From: Deinococcus fonticola
Lineage (GTDB): Bacteria; Deinococcota; Deinococci; Deinococcales; Deinococcaceae
Direction: 5' to 3'
DNA length: 64,000 nucleotides
Assembly (NCBI RefSeq): GCF_004634215.1
Contig: NZ_SMMH01000007.1
Location: forward strand, 1-64,000
Shown: positions 9,628 to 18,277 of the stretch, piece after piece
Position numbering within the stretch: position 1 is the stretch's first letter
Layout: the number at the start of each line of letters is the position of its first letter
Notes under the pieces: generated by a model
What the model was told of the DNA's origin: nothing
The model's database searches: none
The model's input: the letters and a program-made list of their open reading frames with translations, nothing else
Translations under genes and position numbers: made by a program

Positions 9628-10326
9628 TTAGCTATTGCCTTCCAGCGCTGTGCCCAACCACCAGTTGAGCGCCTGCTGCTGCACCTGGGGCGGGACGGTG
9701 TGGCCCCCCTCGAATTCCACGTAGTGCGGGTCGTAACCGGCCTGTTGCAACTGACTCACGATCACGCGGCTGCACCGGTCGATGGGCAGCACCCGGTCAC
9801 TGGTGCCGTGCGATATGAAAATCTGTGGCCGGCCCACCTGCGCGGCGGGGTTCAGGAAGCCCGGCGAGAAGCCCAGCAGGTGCGTGAACAGGTCGCCGTT
9901 GGCCAGGCCCAGCGACAGCGCGTAGCTGGCCCCGTCGGAAAAGCCGTCCAGCGCCAGGCGCGACGGGTCGATGGCGTAGCGGCTGAACACCTGCTGCAAC
10001 GCCCGGTCGATGAAGGTCACGTCCGGGCCGTACCCGCCGTGAATCATGTCCCAGGTGGCGGCGCGCGAATCGCAGGCCAGCAGCAGCAGGCCGCGTTCCT
10101 CGGCGGCGTCCATGAAAGGCCGGATGGAGTGACTGGCCTCGCTGCCCGCCCCGTGGCAGGCGACCAGCAGCGGGCGCGGGCCGCCTAGCGGGTGACGCAG
10201 CGGCACATACAGCAGACCGTCGCGCTGCGCGCCCAGGTTCAGCGGTACGACGCCGCGCACCTCGGGCGGGGGGATCAGTTCGGGGGTCGGGCGGGCCTGT
10301 AAGCGTGCAGGGGCCATGCCGGGCAT
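9628..10326 (-). CDS. Alpha/beta hydrolase, esterase/PHB-depolymerase type
   Basis: The protein (232 aa) is an alpha/beta hydrolase with a complete triad. The nucleophile elbow is DGFSDGASYAL, the acid is in ISHGTSDRVLPID and the histidine in EFEGGHTVP. The oxyanion strand is LLVACHGAGSE. No signal peptide is seen, so it probably acts in the cytosol on a carboxylic ester or carbonate. The substrate cannot be predicted. The start could be the ATG at 10326 or the one three codons later. Confidence 0.85.
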   Translation of the reverse strand: MPGMAPARLQARPTPELIPPPEVRGVVPLNLGAQRDGLLYVPLRHPLGGPRPLLVACHGAGSEASHSIRPFMDAAEERGLLLLACDSRAATWDMIHGGYGPDVTFIDRALQQVFSRYAIDPSRLALDGFSDGASYALSLGLANGDLFTHLLGFSPGFLNPAAQVGRPQIFISHGTSDRVLPIDRCSRVIVSQLQQAGYDPHYVEFEGGHTVPPQVQQQALNWWLGTALEGNS

Positions 10327-10377
10327 GGTTTCATGCGGTTGCCAGAATCAGGTGATCGTCGGCTAAAGACCTGGGTA

Positions 10378-10408
10378 AAACAGCAAAACGCCCCCGGTGG
10401 TGGGGGCG
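10378..10408 (-). terminator. Rho-independent terminator of the BsuPI-like gene
   Basis: On the minus strand CGCCCCC-ACCACC-GGGGGCG (plus 10389-10408) is followed by TTTTGCTGTTTT. It lies 30 nt after the stop of the BsuPI-like gene. Confidence 0.85.
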
Positions 10409-10437
10409 CTTGGGGCCAGACTCTTTTACTGAACGGT

Positions 10438-11040
10438 TTACTGCACCGTGACCTGTTTGGTGGCGGGGGGCGTGAAGTTGCCGCCGCCGACAAATTTGGC
10501 GCGCAGGGTGTAGGTACCGGCGGGCACGGGGTTGCCCTGGGCGTCCTTGCCTTCCCAGCGGATTTTCTGCATGGTGGCTTCCTCGCCGTTCTGCACGTCG
10601 GTGATCACGAGTTGCATGGTGCACAGGGTGTTCTTCGGATCCGGGCGAACGACTTCTCCGGCGGCATTCAGTACCTCGAAGCGGACATCACAGGCGCCGT
10701 TCTCCAGGTGCAGGGGGGCCGTGCCGGTGTTGGTAATTACGAAGTCCCAGGTGTTCGCCTCGCCTGCCCGCACGCTGTCTGGCCCTTGCAGGGCGGCGGT
10801 CACGGCCAGCGCGGTGGTGCCGGTGGGCAGCGTCGTGACGGTGGGCGCGGCGGGGGTCGTCACCGGGGTGCTGGGAGTAGGGGAGACGGCTGGCGCGCTG
10901 GGTGTAGATGTACTGGGTGCAGGTGTACTGGGCCTGGGTGGGCTGGTCACGCCGGGCGGCAGGGCGGGAATGTTGATGACGCTGGTCTGCGCGGCGGCCA
11001 GCCCACTCGCGAGGCACACGGCGGCAAGAAGTTTTTTCAT
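10438..11040 (-). CDS. Secreted protein with BsuPI-like domain
   Basis: The 200-residue product begins with a signal peptide (MKKLLAAVCLASGLAAAQT, cleavage likely after AAA). A Pro/Ser/Thr-rich linker covers about residues 25-75. The C-terminal domain has an immunoglobulin-like pattern: FVITNTGTAPLHL, VRFEVLNAAGEVV, WEGKDAQGNPVPAGTYTL and a final beta strand. That pattern, WDGKDxxGxxVPxGTYxL, is shared with intracellular proteinase inhibitor (BsuPI) family domains, though here it is exported. Protease inhibition is not shown by the sequence. A terminator follows. Confidence 0.7.
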   Translation of the reverse strand: MKKLLAAVCLASGLAAAQTSVINIPALPPGVTSPPRPSTPAPSTSTPSAPAVSPTPSTPVTTPAAPTVTTLPTGTTALAVTAALQGPDSVRAGEANTWDFVITNTGTAPLHLENGACDVRFEVLNAAGEVVRPDPKNTLCTMQLVITDVQNGEEATMQKIRWEGKDAQGNPVPAGTYTLRAKFVGGGNFTPPATKQVTVQ

Positions 11041-11219
11041 GTCTTTACGTTGCCGTGTTTTGCCTGATGTCGGGTGAGGAAGCCTAAAGGAATCACGTGG
11101 AAAGTAAAGGATCGGCGCAGGATGTCTATGAAGCGGTTGGGCAGCTTCACGAAGTGGCGCCTTTCAGGGGTGGGCGCTGCCCGGCCAGATGGCGCATGAC
11201 GCCCAACGCCCCCGCCGCC

Positions 11220-11225
11220 TATACT
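11220..11225 (+). promoter_or_regulatory. -10 box of gatC-serS
   Basis: TATACT ends 7 nt before the gatC ATG at 11233, so the mRNA is probably leaderless. Confidence 0.6.
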
Positions 11226-11232
11226 TTTCAGG

Positions 11233-11523
11233 ATGATTGACGCGGCCCAGATTGAACACCTTGCCAGCCTCGCCCGGCTGCAACTCACGCCCGACGAGAA
11301 AACCGCCATGCAGGAAGACCTGACGCGCGTGCTGGGGTACTTCGCGGAGCTGAACGAAGTGAACACCGACGGCATCGAGGAAATGCAGCGCCCGGTGAAC
11401 CTCGTGAATGTCCTGCGCGAGGACGTACCCGCCCAGGCCTTCTCCCCGTCGGTGGTGTCCGCGCTGGCCCCGGAAATGCAGGACGGGCAGATCAGGATTC
11501 CGCGCACCGTGGAGGCCGAGTAA
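11233..11523 (+). CDS. gatC: Asp/Glu-tRNA amidotransferase subunit C
   Basis: GatC (96 aa) stabilises the GatA-GatB heterodimer that amidates misacylated Asp-tRNA(Asn) or Glu-tRNA(Gln). The family signature is present: [20 protein letters not shown], then [20 protein letters not shown] and LREDVPAQ. The length is normal. gatA and gatB are not in the window. The TAATG overlap (one base shared) ties it to serS, so the two form a tRNA-charging operon. Confidence 0.93.
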   Translation: MIDAAQIEHLASLARLQLTPDEKTAMQEDLTRVLGYFAELNEVNTDGIEEMQRPVNLVNVLREDVPAQAFSPSVVSALAPEMQDGQIRIPRTVEAE

Positions 11524-12800
11524 TGCTGGATCTCCGTTTTATCCGGGAAAACCCGGACGCCGTGAAACGCGCCGTACAGGTGAAGGGCGTCGATCTGAAC
11601 ATCGACGAACTGCTGCAACTCGACCGTGACCTGGTCGCCCTGAAGCAGCGCGTGGAGAGCCTGCTGACCGAGCGCAACGCCAACGCGAAACTCGTACCGA
11701 AAGCCAGCGCCGATGAGCGCCCCGCACTGATCCAGAAAGGCAAGGACTTGGCCGAGGACATCAGGGCGCTGGAACCCCAGCAACGCGCCCACGAGGAGCA
11801 ACTGAAGCAACTGCTCCTGCGTGTCCCGAACATCCCGCTGGACGGCGTGCCCGTCGGCAAGGACGACTCCGAGAACGTGGAGTTGCGCCGCGAGGGCAAG
11901 TTGCCAGAGTTTGACTTCACACCGCTGGATCAGGTCGAGATCCTGGAAAAGCAGGGCTGGGCCGATTTCGAGCGGGTGGCCCGCGTGTCCGGCAGCCGCA
12001 GTTACCTGCTCAGAGCCGAAGCGGCCCTGCTGGAAATGGCGATCCTGATGTTCGCGCTGGATTTCCTGGCCGGACGGGACTTCACGCCCCTGTCCACCAC
12101 GGCACTGGTGCGCCCGGAAACGCTGGTTCACTCCGGCCACTTCCCCGGCGATGAGGAATCGGTGTACAGGTTCGCGGACGATGACCTGATGCTGGCAGGA
12201 ACCGTGGAAGTCCCCATCAACAGCCTGTATGCCGGGGAGCAACTGAACCACACGGACTTGCCCCTGACCTTCGCGGGACTCAGCGCCGCTTTCCGCCGCG
12301 AGGCGGGCAGTGCCGGGCGGGACGTGCGCGGCCTGATTCGTGTTCACGAGTTCCGAAAGGTCGAGCAGTACGTGATGTGCCGGGCCGACCAGGCCGAGGG
12401 CCTGAAGTGGTTCAACACGCTGCTGGGCAACGCCGAGGGCATCTTGCAGGCGCTGGAACTGCCGTACCGCGTCATCCAGAACTGCACCGGGGACATGGGC
12501 GCGGGCAAGGTTCTGATGTACGACATCGAAACCTGGGTTCCCAGCGAGGAGAAGTATCGCGAGACGCACAGTTGCTCGTACCTGGGCGACTGGCAGGCCC
12601 GCCGCACCGGCCTGCGCTACCGCGACGGGGACGGCAAGTTGCAGTACGCCCACACCCTCAACAACACCGGTATCGCCTCGCCCCGTATTCTGGTGCCGTT
12701 CCTGGAAAACCACCAGCAGGCCGACGGCACTGTCCGCATTCCCGCCGCGCTGCGCCCGTACCTGGGCGGCAGGGAAGTGATCGGGAAACCCGTGCGTTAA
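11523..12800 (+). CDS. serS: Seryl-tRNA synthetase
   Basis: SerRS (425 aa) charges tRNA(Ser) and tRNA(Sec). The N-terminal part is [17 protein letters not shown] followed by the long antiparallel coiled-coil arm (about residues 30-110) that grips the variable arm of the tRNA. Class II motifs follow: motif 2 in FRREAGSAGRDVRGLIRVHEF and motif 3 near LNNTGIASPRILVPFLENHQ. The stop of gatC and the start of serS share one base. The sequence right after the stop is a broken dehydrogenase gene, so the 3' neighbourhood has been rearranged. Confidence 0.96.
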   Translation: MLDLRFIRENPDAVKRAVQVKGVDLNIDELLQLDRDLVALKQRVESLLTERNANAKLVPKASADERPALIQKGKDLAEDIRALEPQQRAHEEQLKQLLLRVPNIPLDGVPVGKDDSENVELRREGKLPEFDFTPLDQVEILEKQGWADFERVARVSGSRSYLLRAEAALLEMAILMFALDFLAGRDFTPLSTTALVRPETLVHSGHFPGDEESVYRFADDDLMLAGTVEVPINSLYAGEQLNHTDLPLTFAGLSAAFRREAGSAGRDVRGLIRVHEFRKVEQYVMCRADQAEGLKWFNTLLGNAEGILQALELPYRVIQNCTGDMGAGKVLMYDIETWVPSEEKYRETHSCSYLGDWQARRTGLRYRDGDGKLQYAHTLNNTGIASPRILVPFLENHQQADGTVRIPAALRPYLGGREVIGKPVR

Positions 12801-12807
12801 CCACTGC

Positions 12808-13483
12808 AAGTTCATTCATTCACGCGCCTCAGCCGCTGAAACCGTGGTGGCGCAGATCACATCTTCAGGCGGAAAAGCCATTGCCGTACAGGGCAACGTC
12901 AGCAGCGAATCGGACGTGGTGCGGATGTTCGACACCGTGCAGGAGACTTTCGGCCCGGTCACGGCGCTGGTCAATAACGCCGGAATTCTGGAAACCCAGA
13001 CGCGAGTGGAGAAAATGGACGCGAGTGGAGAACATGAACGCGGCCCGCTTGCGCCGGGTGCTGGAAGCCAACGTGATCGGTTCGTTCCTGTGTGCCGCCG
13101 AGGCGGTCAGGCGCATGTCCACCCGTCACGGCGGGGTGGGCGGCGCAATTGTGAACGTGTCCAGCAAGGCATCCGTACTGGGTTCACCGGGCGAGTACGT
13201 GGATTACGCCATGAGCAAGGGGGCCATCGACACGCTGACCATCGGGCTGGCGAAGGAAGTCGCTGCCGAGGGCATCCGGGTGAACGCCGTGCGCCCCGGC
13301 ATCATCGACACGGACATTCACGCTTCGGGTGGAGAGCCAGGGCGGGTGGAGCGACTTGGCCCGGCGCAACCGATGGGGCGCGGCGGCACGCCGGAGGAAG
13401 TGGCGGCGGCGGTCCTGTGGCTGCTCTCGGACGCGGCGTCTTACGTCATGGGTTCGTTCATTGACGTGGCGGGCGGCAGATAA
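12808..13483 (+). pseudogene. Short-chain dehydrogenase/reductase, 5'-truncated and frameshifted
   Basis: Two frames together give most of an SDR. Part one reads SRASAAETVVAQITSSGGKA and on to VTALVNNAGILETQTRVE. Part two continues NAARLRRVLEANVIGSFLCA, then IVNVSSKASVLGS, the catalytic YAMSKGAIDTL and GIRVNAVRPGIIDTD. The frame change is explained by a 19-bp tandem duplication: GACGCGAGTGGAGAAAATG at 12999-13017 and again at 13018-13036 with one mismatch. Removing one copy restores a continuous protein. The N-terminal Rossmann segment with TGxxxGIG is missing, so the gene would be dead even without the shift. It overlaps the convergent cyclase gene by 43 nt. Confidence 0.85.
12999..13036 (+). 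repeat. 19-bp tandem duplication causing the SDR frameshift
   Basis: Two adjacent 19-base units differ at one base. Since 19 is not divisible by 3, the duplication shifts the dehydrogenase frame by one. Confidence 0.85.
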
Positions 13484-14631
13484 TGGCCTTCCAGCGCGGT
13501 TGACAGGGCATCCTGGCTGGCAACCACCTGATTCCTGCCTTTGGCTTTGGCCCGGTACAACGCCTCGTCCGCGCGGGCGACCAGGCGGCTCAGGTCATCG
13601 CCTGAGTGAAGGGTGGTCACGCCGCAACTGGCGGTCACGCGCCCTACCGTGTCGTGCTCGGTGGTGTTCAGCGTCTGCCGAATGCGCTGTGCCAGGGCGG
13701 CGGCCTGGCTCAGGGTGGTGGCGGGCAGCACGATCAGGAATTCCTCGCCGCCCCAGCGGCTGGGCGTGTCCTGCTCGCGGGTGCTGCTGCGCAGGAGTTG
13801 CGCGAAGTGGTGCAGCACGCTATCCCCGGTGGGGTGACCGTACTGGTCGTTCACGCGTTTGAAGTGATCGATGTCCAGCAAAATGATGCTGCCGGACGTA
13901 CCGTTCCCCGCTTCAGTCAGCAGGTGCTCGATGGCGCGGTAAGCGGCGCGGCGGTTGGGCAGTTCGGTGAGCGGATCGGTGTACAGTTCCAGTTGCATTT
14001 GCAGGCGCTCGGAGTAAATGCGGGTGTAAATCGAGCGGTACCACGACAGCGAATGAATCAGTACCAGTAGAGCCGCGACCGACAGTTGCAGGCGCGTGGC
14101 GGAGATCATCAGGGCTGCCGGGTGCGTCTGAATAATCATGACGCTGCACAGCACGACGCTGAGCGTGAACGTTCCCAGGCTCAGGTAACCCGCCAGGCGC
14201 GTGCCGAACATCAGGTAACCGATGGTGGTGTTGGCAAGCAGCATCAGGTACGCGGTGACCAGCAGCAGAATCACTTCACTGCTGGGGGTGCTGCGGATGG
14301 TCAGGAACTGCACCGTGAAAGTGATGGCGTTGGCGACGTACATGGTGCGTTCAATGGGAGGGAGGGGCCGGTTGCTCTTCAGCCAGTACAGGGTGCCCAG
14401 CAGGACGATCAGCAGGGCCGGGTAAAGCAGGTTGAAGGCGGGGTTGTGGGTGGCGTTCTGAAATTCCAGCAGCCACACCAGCAACACGACGGGCAGGCCG
14501 AACAGCAGCGCAAAAATATACAGGCGTCGGCGCAGGGCGTCCATGATATCCGGGGCCGTGTGGGGGTCTTCCGGCAGCCAGAACCAGCGGTGAGTGTTCT
14601 CACTGTGCTGTGAAGGCAAGTCCGCTGACAT
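13441..14631 (-). CDS. Membrane diguanylate cyclase (GGDEF)
   Basis: This is a 396-residue protein that should make cyclic di-GMP from two GTP. The N-terminal half has about six membrane helices (residues 38-205), a possible sensor of unknown signal. The GGDEF domain starts near ELYTDPLTELPNRRAAYRAI, has ILLDIDHFKRVNDQYGH for metal binding, and a perfect RWGGEEF active site. An RxxD inhibitory site (REQD) sits five residues before GGEEF, so product feedback inhibition is likely. The family usually has the C-terminal YRAKAKGRN seen here. No EAL domain is fused. Confidence 0.93.
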   Translation of the reverse strand: MSADLPSQHSENTHRWFWLPEDPHTAPDIMDALRRRLYIFALLFGLPVVLLVWLLEFQNATHNPAFNLLYPALLIVLLGTLYWLKSNRPLPPIERTMYVANAITFTVQFLTIRSTPSSEVILLLVTAYLMLLANTTIGYLMFGTRLAGYLSLGTFTLSVVLCSVMIIQTHPAALMISATRLQLSVAALLVLIHSLSWYRSIYTRIYSERLQMQLELYTDPLTELPNRRAAYRAIEHLLTEAGNGTSGSIILLDIDHFKRVNDQYGHPTGDSVLHHFAQLLRSSTREQDTPSRWGGEEFLIVLPATTLSQAAALAQRIRQTLNTTEHDTVGRVTASCGVTTLHSGDDLSRLVARADEALYRAKAKGRNQVVASQDALSTALEGHYLPPATSMNEPMT

Positions 14632-14733
14632 GGTCTTTAACTATGACTGGATTGACCGGGAATATCTATTCAATTTCCATGATTGCCTACAGGCGTAATT
14701 TCGCACCCATGTTCTTATAGCGGAAGAATACGC

Positions 14734-14739
14734 TACACT
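14734..14739 (+). promoter_or_regulatory. -10 box of the trypsin-nuclease gene
   Basis: TACACT ends 5 nt before ATG 14745. No Shine-Dalgarno sequence is present, which fits a leaderless mRNA. Confidence 0.6.
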
Positions 14740-14744
14740 GTGGC

Positions 14745-16706
14745 ATGGACGTTCCCTCAGACGTGCTGGCCGACACTCAGGCGCGCTTCGTGCGCCGCAA
14801 CCCCGAACGTGAAGACCACCTGCAACGCCTGAACGTGGGCGGCCCCCTGGCGGCCGAGTCGCCCGAGCGCGTGGAGGCCCGCCTGACCCGCGTGGGTGTG
14901 CCCATGCCCGACGCCAGGGCCATCGTGGAGGGCCACCGGCCCCTTCAGGACGTGACCGCCCGCCTTCCCGAGGAGACGCGCCTGACCGTGGAGCGCGTGT
15001 TGGGGGCCAACGATCTGGTGAACGTCGCTTACCTCGACCTGGCGCGGGCCGCCTCACGGGCGGTGGGCCGCATCGTCCTGCGGGACAATCGGGGGCGCGT
15101 TATGGGCTTCGGGACGGGCTGGCTGTGCAGTCCGCACGCCATCCTGACCAACCACCACGTGCTGGAGGCCGCCGCCACCGCCAAAAACAGTGTCATCGAA
15201 TTCGATTACGAACTGAAAGCCGACGGAACGCTACGCGAACGCATCACGCTTCCCCTCGATCCGGACGCGCTTTTCCTGACCTCGGAGAAACTGGATTACT
15301 CGCTGGTGGCGGTCAAAGGCGAGACGTCCGCGTTCGGCTGGCTGCCCCTCTTCGGCAGTGCCGACAAGAACGTGCTGGGCGAGGCCCTCAGCATCGTGCA
15401 GCACCCCAGCGGCGAGCCGAAGCAGGTGGCGTTGCGCGAGAACCGCCTGGTCGACCGTCTGCCGGACTTCCTGCACTACGAGACCGACACCGCGCCCGGC
15501 AGCAGTGGCAGCCCGGTGTTCAACGACGCCTGGGAGGTCGTGGCCCTGCACCACAGCGGCGTGCCGCGCACCGACGGGCAGGGCCGCCCCCTCAAGCGCG
15601 ACGGCACGCCGGTGGGGCCGGGCGACCCGGACACCGCCATCGACTGGCTGGCGAACGAGGGCGTGCGCATCAGCCGCCTGCTGGAAGACCTGCGGGGCCG
15701 CGCCGACGCGCAGGGCCAGCCGCTGGTGGCCGAAGTGCTGGCCGCCAACCGCCCGCCGCTGGTCGGCGCCCCCGAAAGGGCCGCGCCGGAAGCCGTCAAC
15801 CTCCTCGACCTGGGCACCGTGCGCGTCGGCGCAGACGGCCAGGCCACCTTTCCCGTGACCGTGCGCTTCAAAGTCGGTGATTCGGCGGCCACGCCCGCGC
15901 CGCCCGCGTCCACAAAACCGTACCTCGACCCGCAGGACGCTGCCCGCGCCCAGGCATACTACGCCGGCGTGAGCCTGGGAACACCACAGGACAACTTCCA
16001 GGCCCTCTCCAGGCTGCTGACGGACACGCACACCACCACACCCCGTTACGATCCGGCGGCCGAGTTGTACCCGGAAATCGACGTGTGGCCCGACGGAAAA
16101 ATAAGGAGTATCTACAGCGCCCGCGAGCACAGCCCGCAGGAATTCATCGCCGCCGACCGGGCGGTGCAGGAACGCCGCGAACGCCTGGCCCGTCTGGAAA
16201 ACCTGAATGTCGAGGCCCTGGAAGAAGCCCTGCCATACAACTGCGAGCACGTGGTTCCCCAGAGCTGGTTCGGCAAACGCGAACCCATGCGGGGCGACCT
16301 GCACCACCTGTTCTCCTGTGAGGCCACCTGCAACAGCTTCCGGGGCAACACCCCCTACTTCGACTTTCCTGATGACAACGCCAACCCGCCCAGCGAAGTG
16401 GTGCGCGGCGAAGTGGTACGCGGCGATTGCGGCCAACGCGAACCCGGCGAGTTCGAGCCCCACTGGGGCAAGGGAGCGGTGGCGCGCGCCACCCTGTATT
16501 TCCTGCTGCGTTACCCCGGCGTCGTGCGCCAGTACGGCCCGGCGCAGTTGCAAACGCTGCTGGCCTGGCACGCCGCCGAGGCTCCCGGCGACTGGGAGAA
16601 GCACCGCAACGCCCTGATCGGCGCCCGCCAGGGCAACCGCAACCCCCTGATCGACCACCCCGAATGGGCCGAGCAGGTGGATTTTGCCCGCGGCCTGGGA
16701 ACGTAG
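14745..16706 (+). CDS. Trypsin-like serine protease fused to an EndA-type nuclease
   Basis: The 653-residue protein joins two enzymes. Residues 1-105 are helical and similar in layout to leaders of bacterial trypsin-like conflict proteins (LTVERVLGANDLVNVAYLDL). Residues 106-310 are an S1-like protease: His138 in ILTNHHVLEAA, Asp184 in KLDYSLVAV, Ser254 in TAPGSSGSPVFN. After a linker, residues 395-640 form an endonuclease I (EndA/NucM) beta-beta-alpha-metal domain with EHVVPQSWF (His502), DLHHLFSC and EATCNSFRGNTPYFDF. There is no signal peptide, while most EndA nucleases are secreted, so the fusion acts in the cytosol. I infer a regulated nuclease or defence effector unlocked by proteolysis; this is not proven. 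Confidence 0.88.
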   Translation: MDVPSDVLADTQARFVRRNPEREDHLQRLNVGGPLAAESPERVEARLTRVGVPMPDARAIVEGHRPLQDVTARLPEETRLTVERVLGANDLVNVAYLDLARAASRAVGRIVLRDNRGRVMGFGTGWLCSPHAILTNHHVLEAAATAKNSVIEFDYELKADGTLRERITLPLDPDALFLTSEKLDYSLVAVKGETSAFGWLPLFGSADKNVLGEALSIVQHPSGEPKQVALRENRLVDRLPDFLHYETDTAPGSSGSPVFNDAWEVVALHHSGVPRTDGQGRPLKRDGTPVGPGDPDTAIDWLANEGVRISRLLEDLRGRADAQGQPLVAEVLAANRPPLVGAPERAAPEAVNLLDLGTVRVGADGQATFPVTVRFKVGDSAATPAPPASTKPYLDPQDAARAQAYYAGVSLGTPQDNFQALSRLLTDTHTTTPRYDPAAELYPEIDVWPDGKIRSIYSAREHSPQEFIAADRAVQERRERLARLENLNVEALEEALPYNCEHVVPQSWFGKREPMRGDLHHLFSCEATCNSFRGNTPYFDFPDDNANPPSEVVRGEVVRGDCGQREPGEFEPHWGKGAVARATLYFLLRYPGVVRQYGPAQLQTLLAWHAAEAPGDWEKHRNALIGARQGNRNPLIDHPEWAEQVDFARGLGT

Positions 16707-16881
16707 CCGAGAAGAAGAGGACAAGTGGGCTAATCAGCCGCCCGTTCGATTCGTGATCCCCTGGTGCTTTTCCGGAGGGATCATTGCATCTCCAGGGCGC
16801 TTTCTCTTTCTTCTCCTGCTCCTGTCAACGTTCTTCCAGCCCTGAGCGACCTTCACCCTGATGACTGGCCCGGCTTCCCGC

Positions 16882-16887
16882 TACACT
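16882..16887 (+). promoter_or_regulatory. -10 box of the DinB-like operon
   Basis: TACACT lies 7 nt before the ATG at 16895. Confidence 0.55.
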
Positions 16888-16894
16888 GCCCCGT

Positions 16895-17419
16895 ATGGTT
16901 GAAGCCCTGTTTGATCCTGCCCTGCTCCGTTCCTTCGGTGACTCGCCAGAGGACGTGAGTCGCCACCTGCAAGCGGAACTGGACGCGCTGGAAGGCCACC
17001 TGGGCACCCGCCAGGGCGACTGGACGCGCGTGCAGGCGGGCCGCGAGTGGTCGCCCGCGCAGGAACTCGAGCACGTGCTGGCCATCGGGCGAGCGGGAGG
17101 AAAGGCGGTCCATCTGCTGCTGTCGGAGAAGGAACTCCGGGCGTTTCCGCAGCTTCAGGGGGAATTGAAGGAAGGCAAGCGTCAAACCCCTGATTTTGCC
17201 CGGCCCAGCCCGGACGGCCTGGCCTGGGAGGCCTGGACGGAAGCGTGGCAGACCCACCGTCAGGAACTGGAGAGCGCGGCCGCGCGCCTGCGGGCCACGC
17301 CGGAACGCCGGTTGTGGCACCCCTACTTCGGTGAACTCGACGCCCTGGACTGGATGCGCAGCCTGGTGGGGCACCTGCGCGGTCACCGGGAACTGCTGGA
17401 GCGGAGCGTGACGCCTTGA
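16895..17419 (+). CDS. DinB-like four-helix protein
   Basis: The 174-residue, largely helical protein resembles the DinB/YfiT metalloenzyme superfamily, expanded in Deinococcus. Possible metal ligands are the His in SPAQELEHVLAIG and the pair in LVGHLRGHRELL, in the usual H-(~100)-HxxxH order. Some members act as bacillithiol or mycothiol transferases; the substrate here is unknown. The stop TGA overlaps the TTG start of the next gene by 4 nt, so the two are co-translated. Confidence 0.7.
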   Translation: MVEALFDPALLRSFGDSPEDVSRHLQAELDALEGHLGTRQGDWTRVQAGREWSPAQELEHVLAIGRAGGKAVHLLLSEKELRAFPQLQGELKEGKRQTPDFARPSPDGLAWEAWTEAWQTHRQELESAAARLRATPERRLWHPYFGELDALDWMRSLVGHLRGHRELLERSVTP

Positions 17420-17829
17420 CGACCACCGAAACGCAAAAGGGGAAACGTGGCTTCGAGCTGAACATTCACGTGGCGTTCGCGCAGGGGCTGCCGCGGGAGC
17501 AGGCGCTGGCGACCCTGCTGGCGCTGGAGGGCTTCCGCGTCGACCTGTACCAGCCGCACCCGCACGCCATGCCCCAGGCGGTGGAAGTGCAGGACGTGGT
17601 GCCGTCGGCCCGCCTGACCGGCCCGCTGCGCGACGCCGCCGAGGTTCGCGCCGGGCTGCAAACCCTGCTGGGCGGCCACGTGCGTTTCCTGGAGGTGGGC
17701 GTGCGCGGGTTCCTGCGCAGCGCCGAAGGGCAGACCGAGTGGATGCCGTGGCGCAGAAATGTGGTGCTGCCGCGCTCAGGCGTGGAACGCGTGGCCTTCG
17801 AGGAAGGCGTGAAGTACGTGCTGGAGTAA
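17416..17829 (+). CDS. Hypothetical protein coupled to the DinB-like gene
   Basis: The frame starts at TTG 17416 inside the TTGA overlap and encodes 137 residues. No known motif is seen. The product looks like a soluble alpha/beta domain (GFELNIHVAFAQGLPREQAL, then VRFLEVGVRGFLRS). The only clue to function is its coupling to the DinB-like protein. Confidence 0.65.
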   Translation: MTTTETQKGKRGFELNIHVAFAQGLPREQALATLLALEGFRVDLYQPHPHAMPQAVEVQDVVPSARLTGPLRDAAEVRAGLQTLLGGHVRFLEVGVRGFLRSAEGQTEWMPWRRNVVLPRSGVERVAFEEGVKYVLE

Positions 17830-17842
17830 AGCGAAAGCCTGC

Positions 17843-18139
17843 TCAGGCGCTGAGGGGCAGCACCAGCGCCCGCGCCTTGCGGTTGGACTGGGCCGGGCGC
17901 AGGGCCAGCACCATGACGCTCGCCCCGGGGCGCAGCAGGTAAGGCAGCCAGTCGTGGTGCAGGGCGTGCAGGGCCGCGTGGGCGTGATCCAGGAAATCCA
18001 GCTCGCTGTGGCGCAGGTTGCGCAGCACCAGCACCGCCCGCAGGCCACCCACGTCCCGCCACACGTCCACCTGCAGGATATGATCCTGGCCGAGTGGGTC
18101 GCGGAATTCGATTTCGTGGGCGCTGCATGTCAGGGTCAT
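17843..18139 (-). CDS. Small hypothetical protein
   Basis: Codes for 98 residues from MTLTCSAHEIEFRD to VLPLSA. I chose the ATG at 18137-18139 over an upstream in-frame ATG at 18199, because the added segment is low-quality (MCPYSEAPPQ...). The middle carries LRAVLVLRNLRHSELDFLDH and a His-rich stretch HAHAALHALHHDW. No family recognised. Convergent with the preceding gene, with 13 nt between stops. Confidence 0.55.
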   Translation of the reverse strand: MTLTCSAHEIEFRDPLGQDHILQVDVWRDVGGLRAVLVLRNLRHSELDFLDHAHAALHALHHDWLPYLLRPGASVMVLALRPAQSNRKARALVLPLSA

Positions 18140-18277
18140 GGCCTTCCTGTCCTGTAAGTGAGAAGTGCGTTGTGGTGGTGCCTCACTGTAAGGACACACG
18201 GCAGGACAAAAGCCCTGGTTCGCCTGACAGGGACATTCCGTCCACGTTCAGTGATCAGGGCCTGAAGCGCCCGGCGC

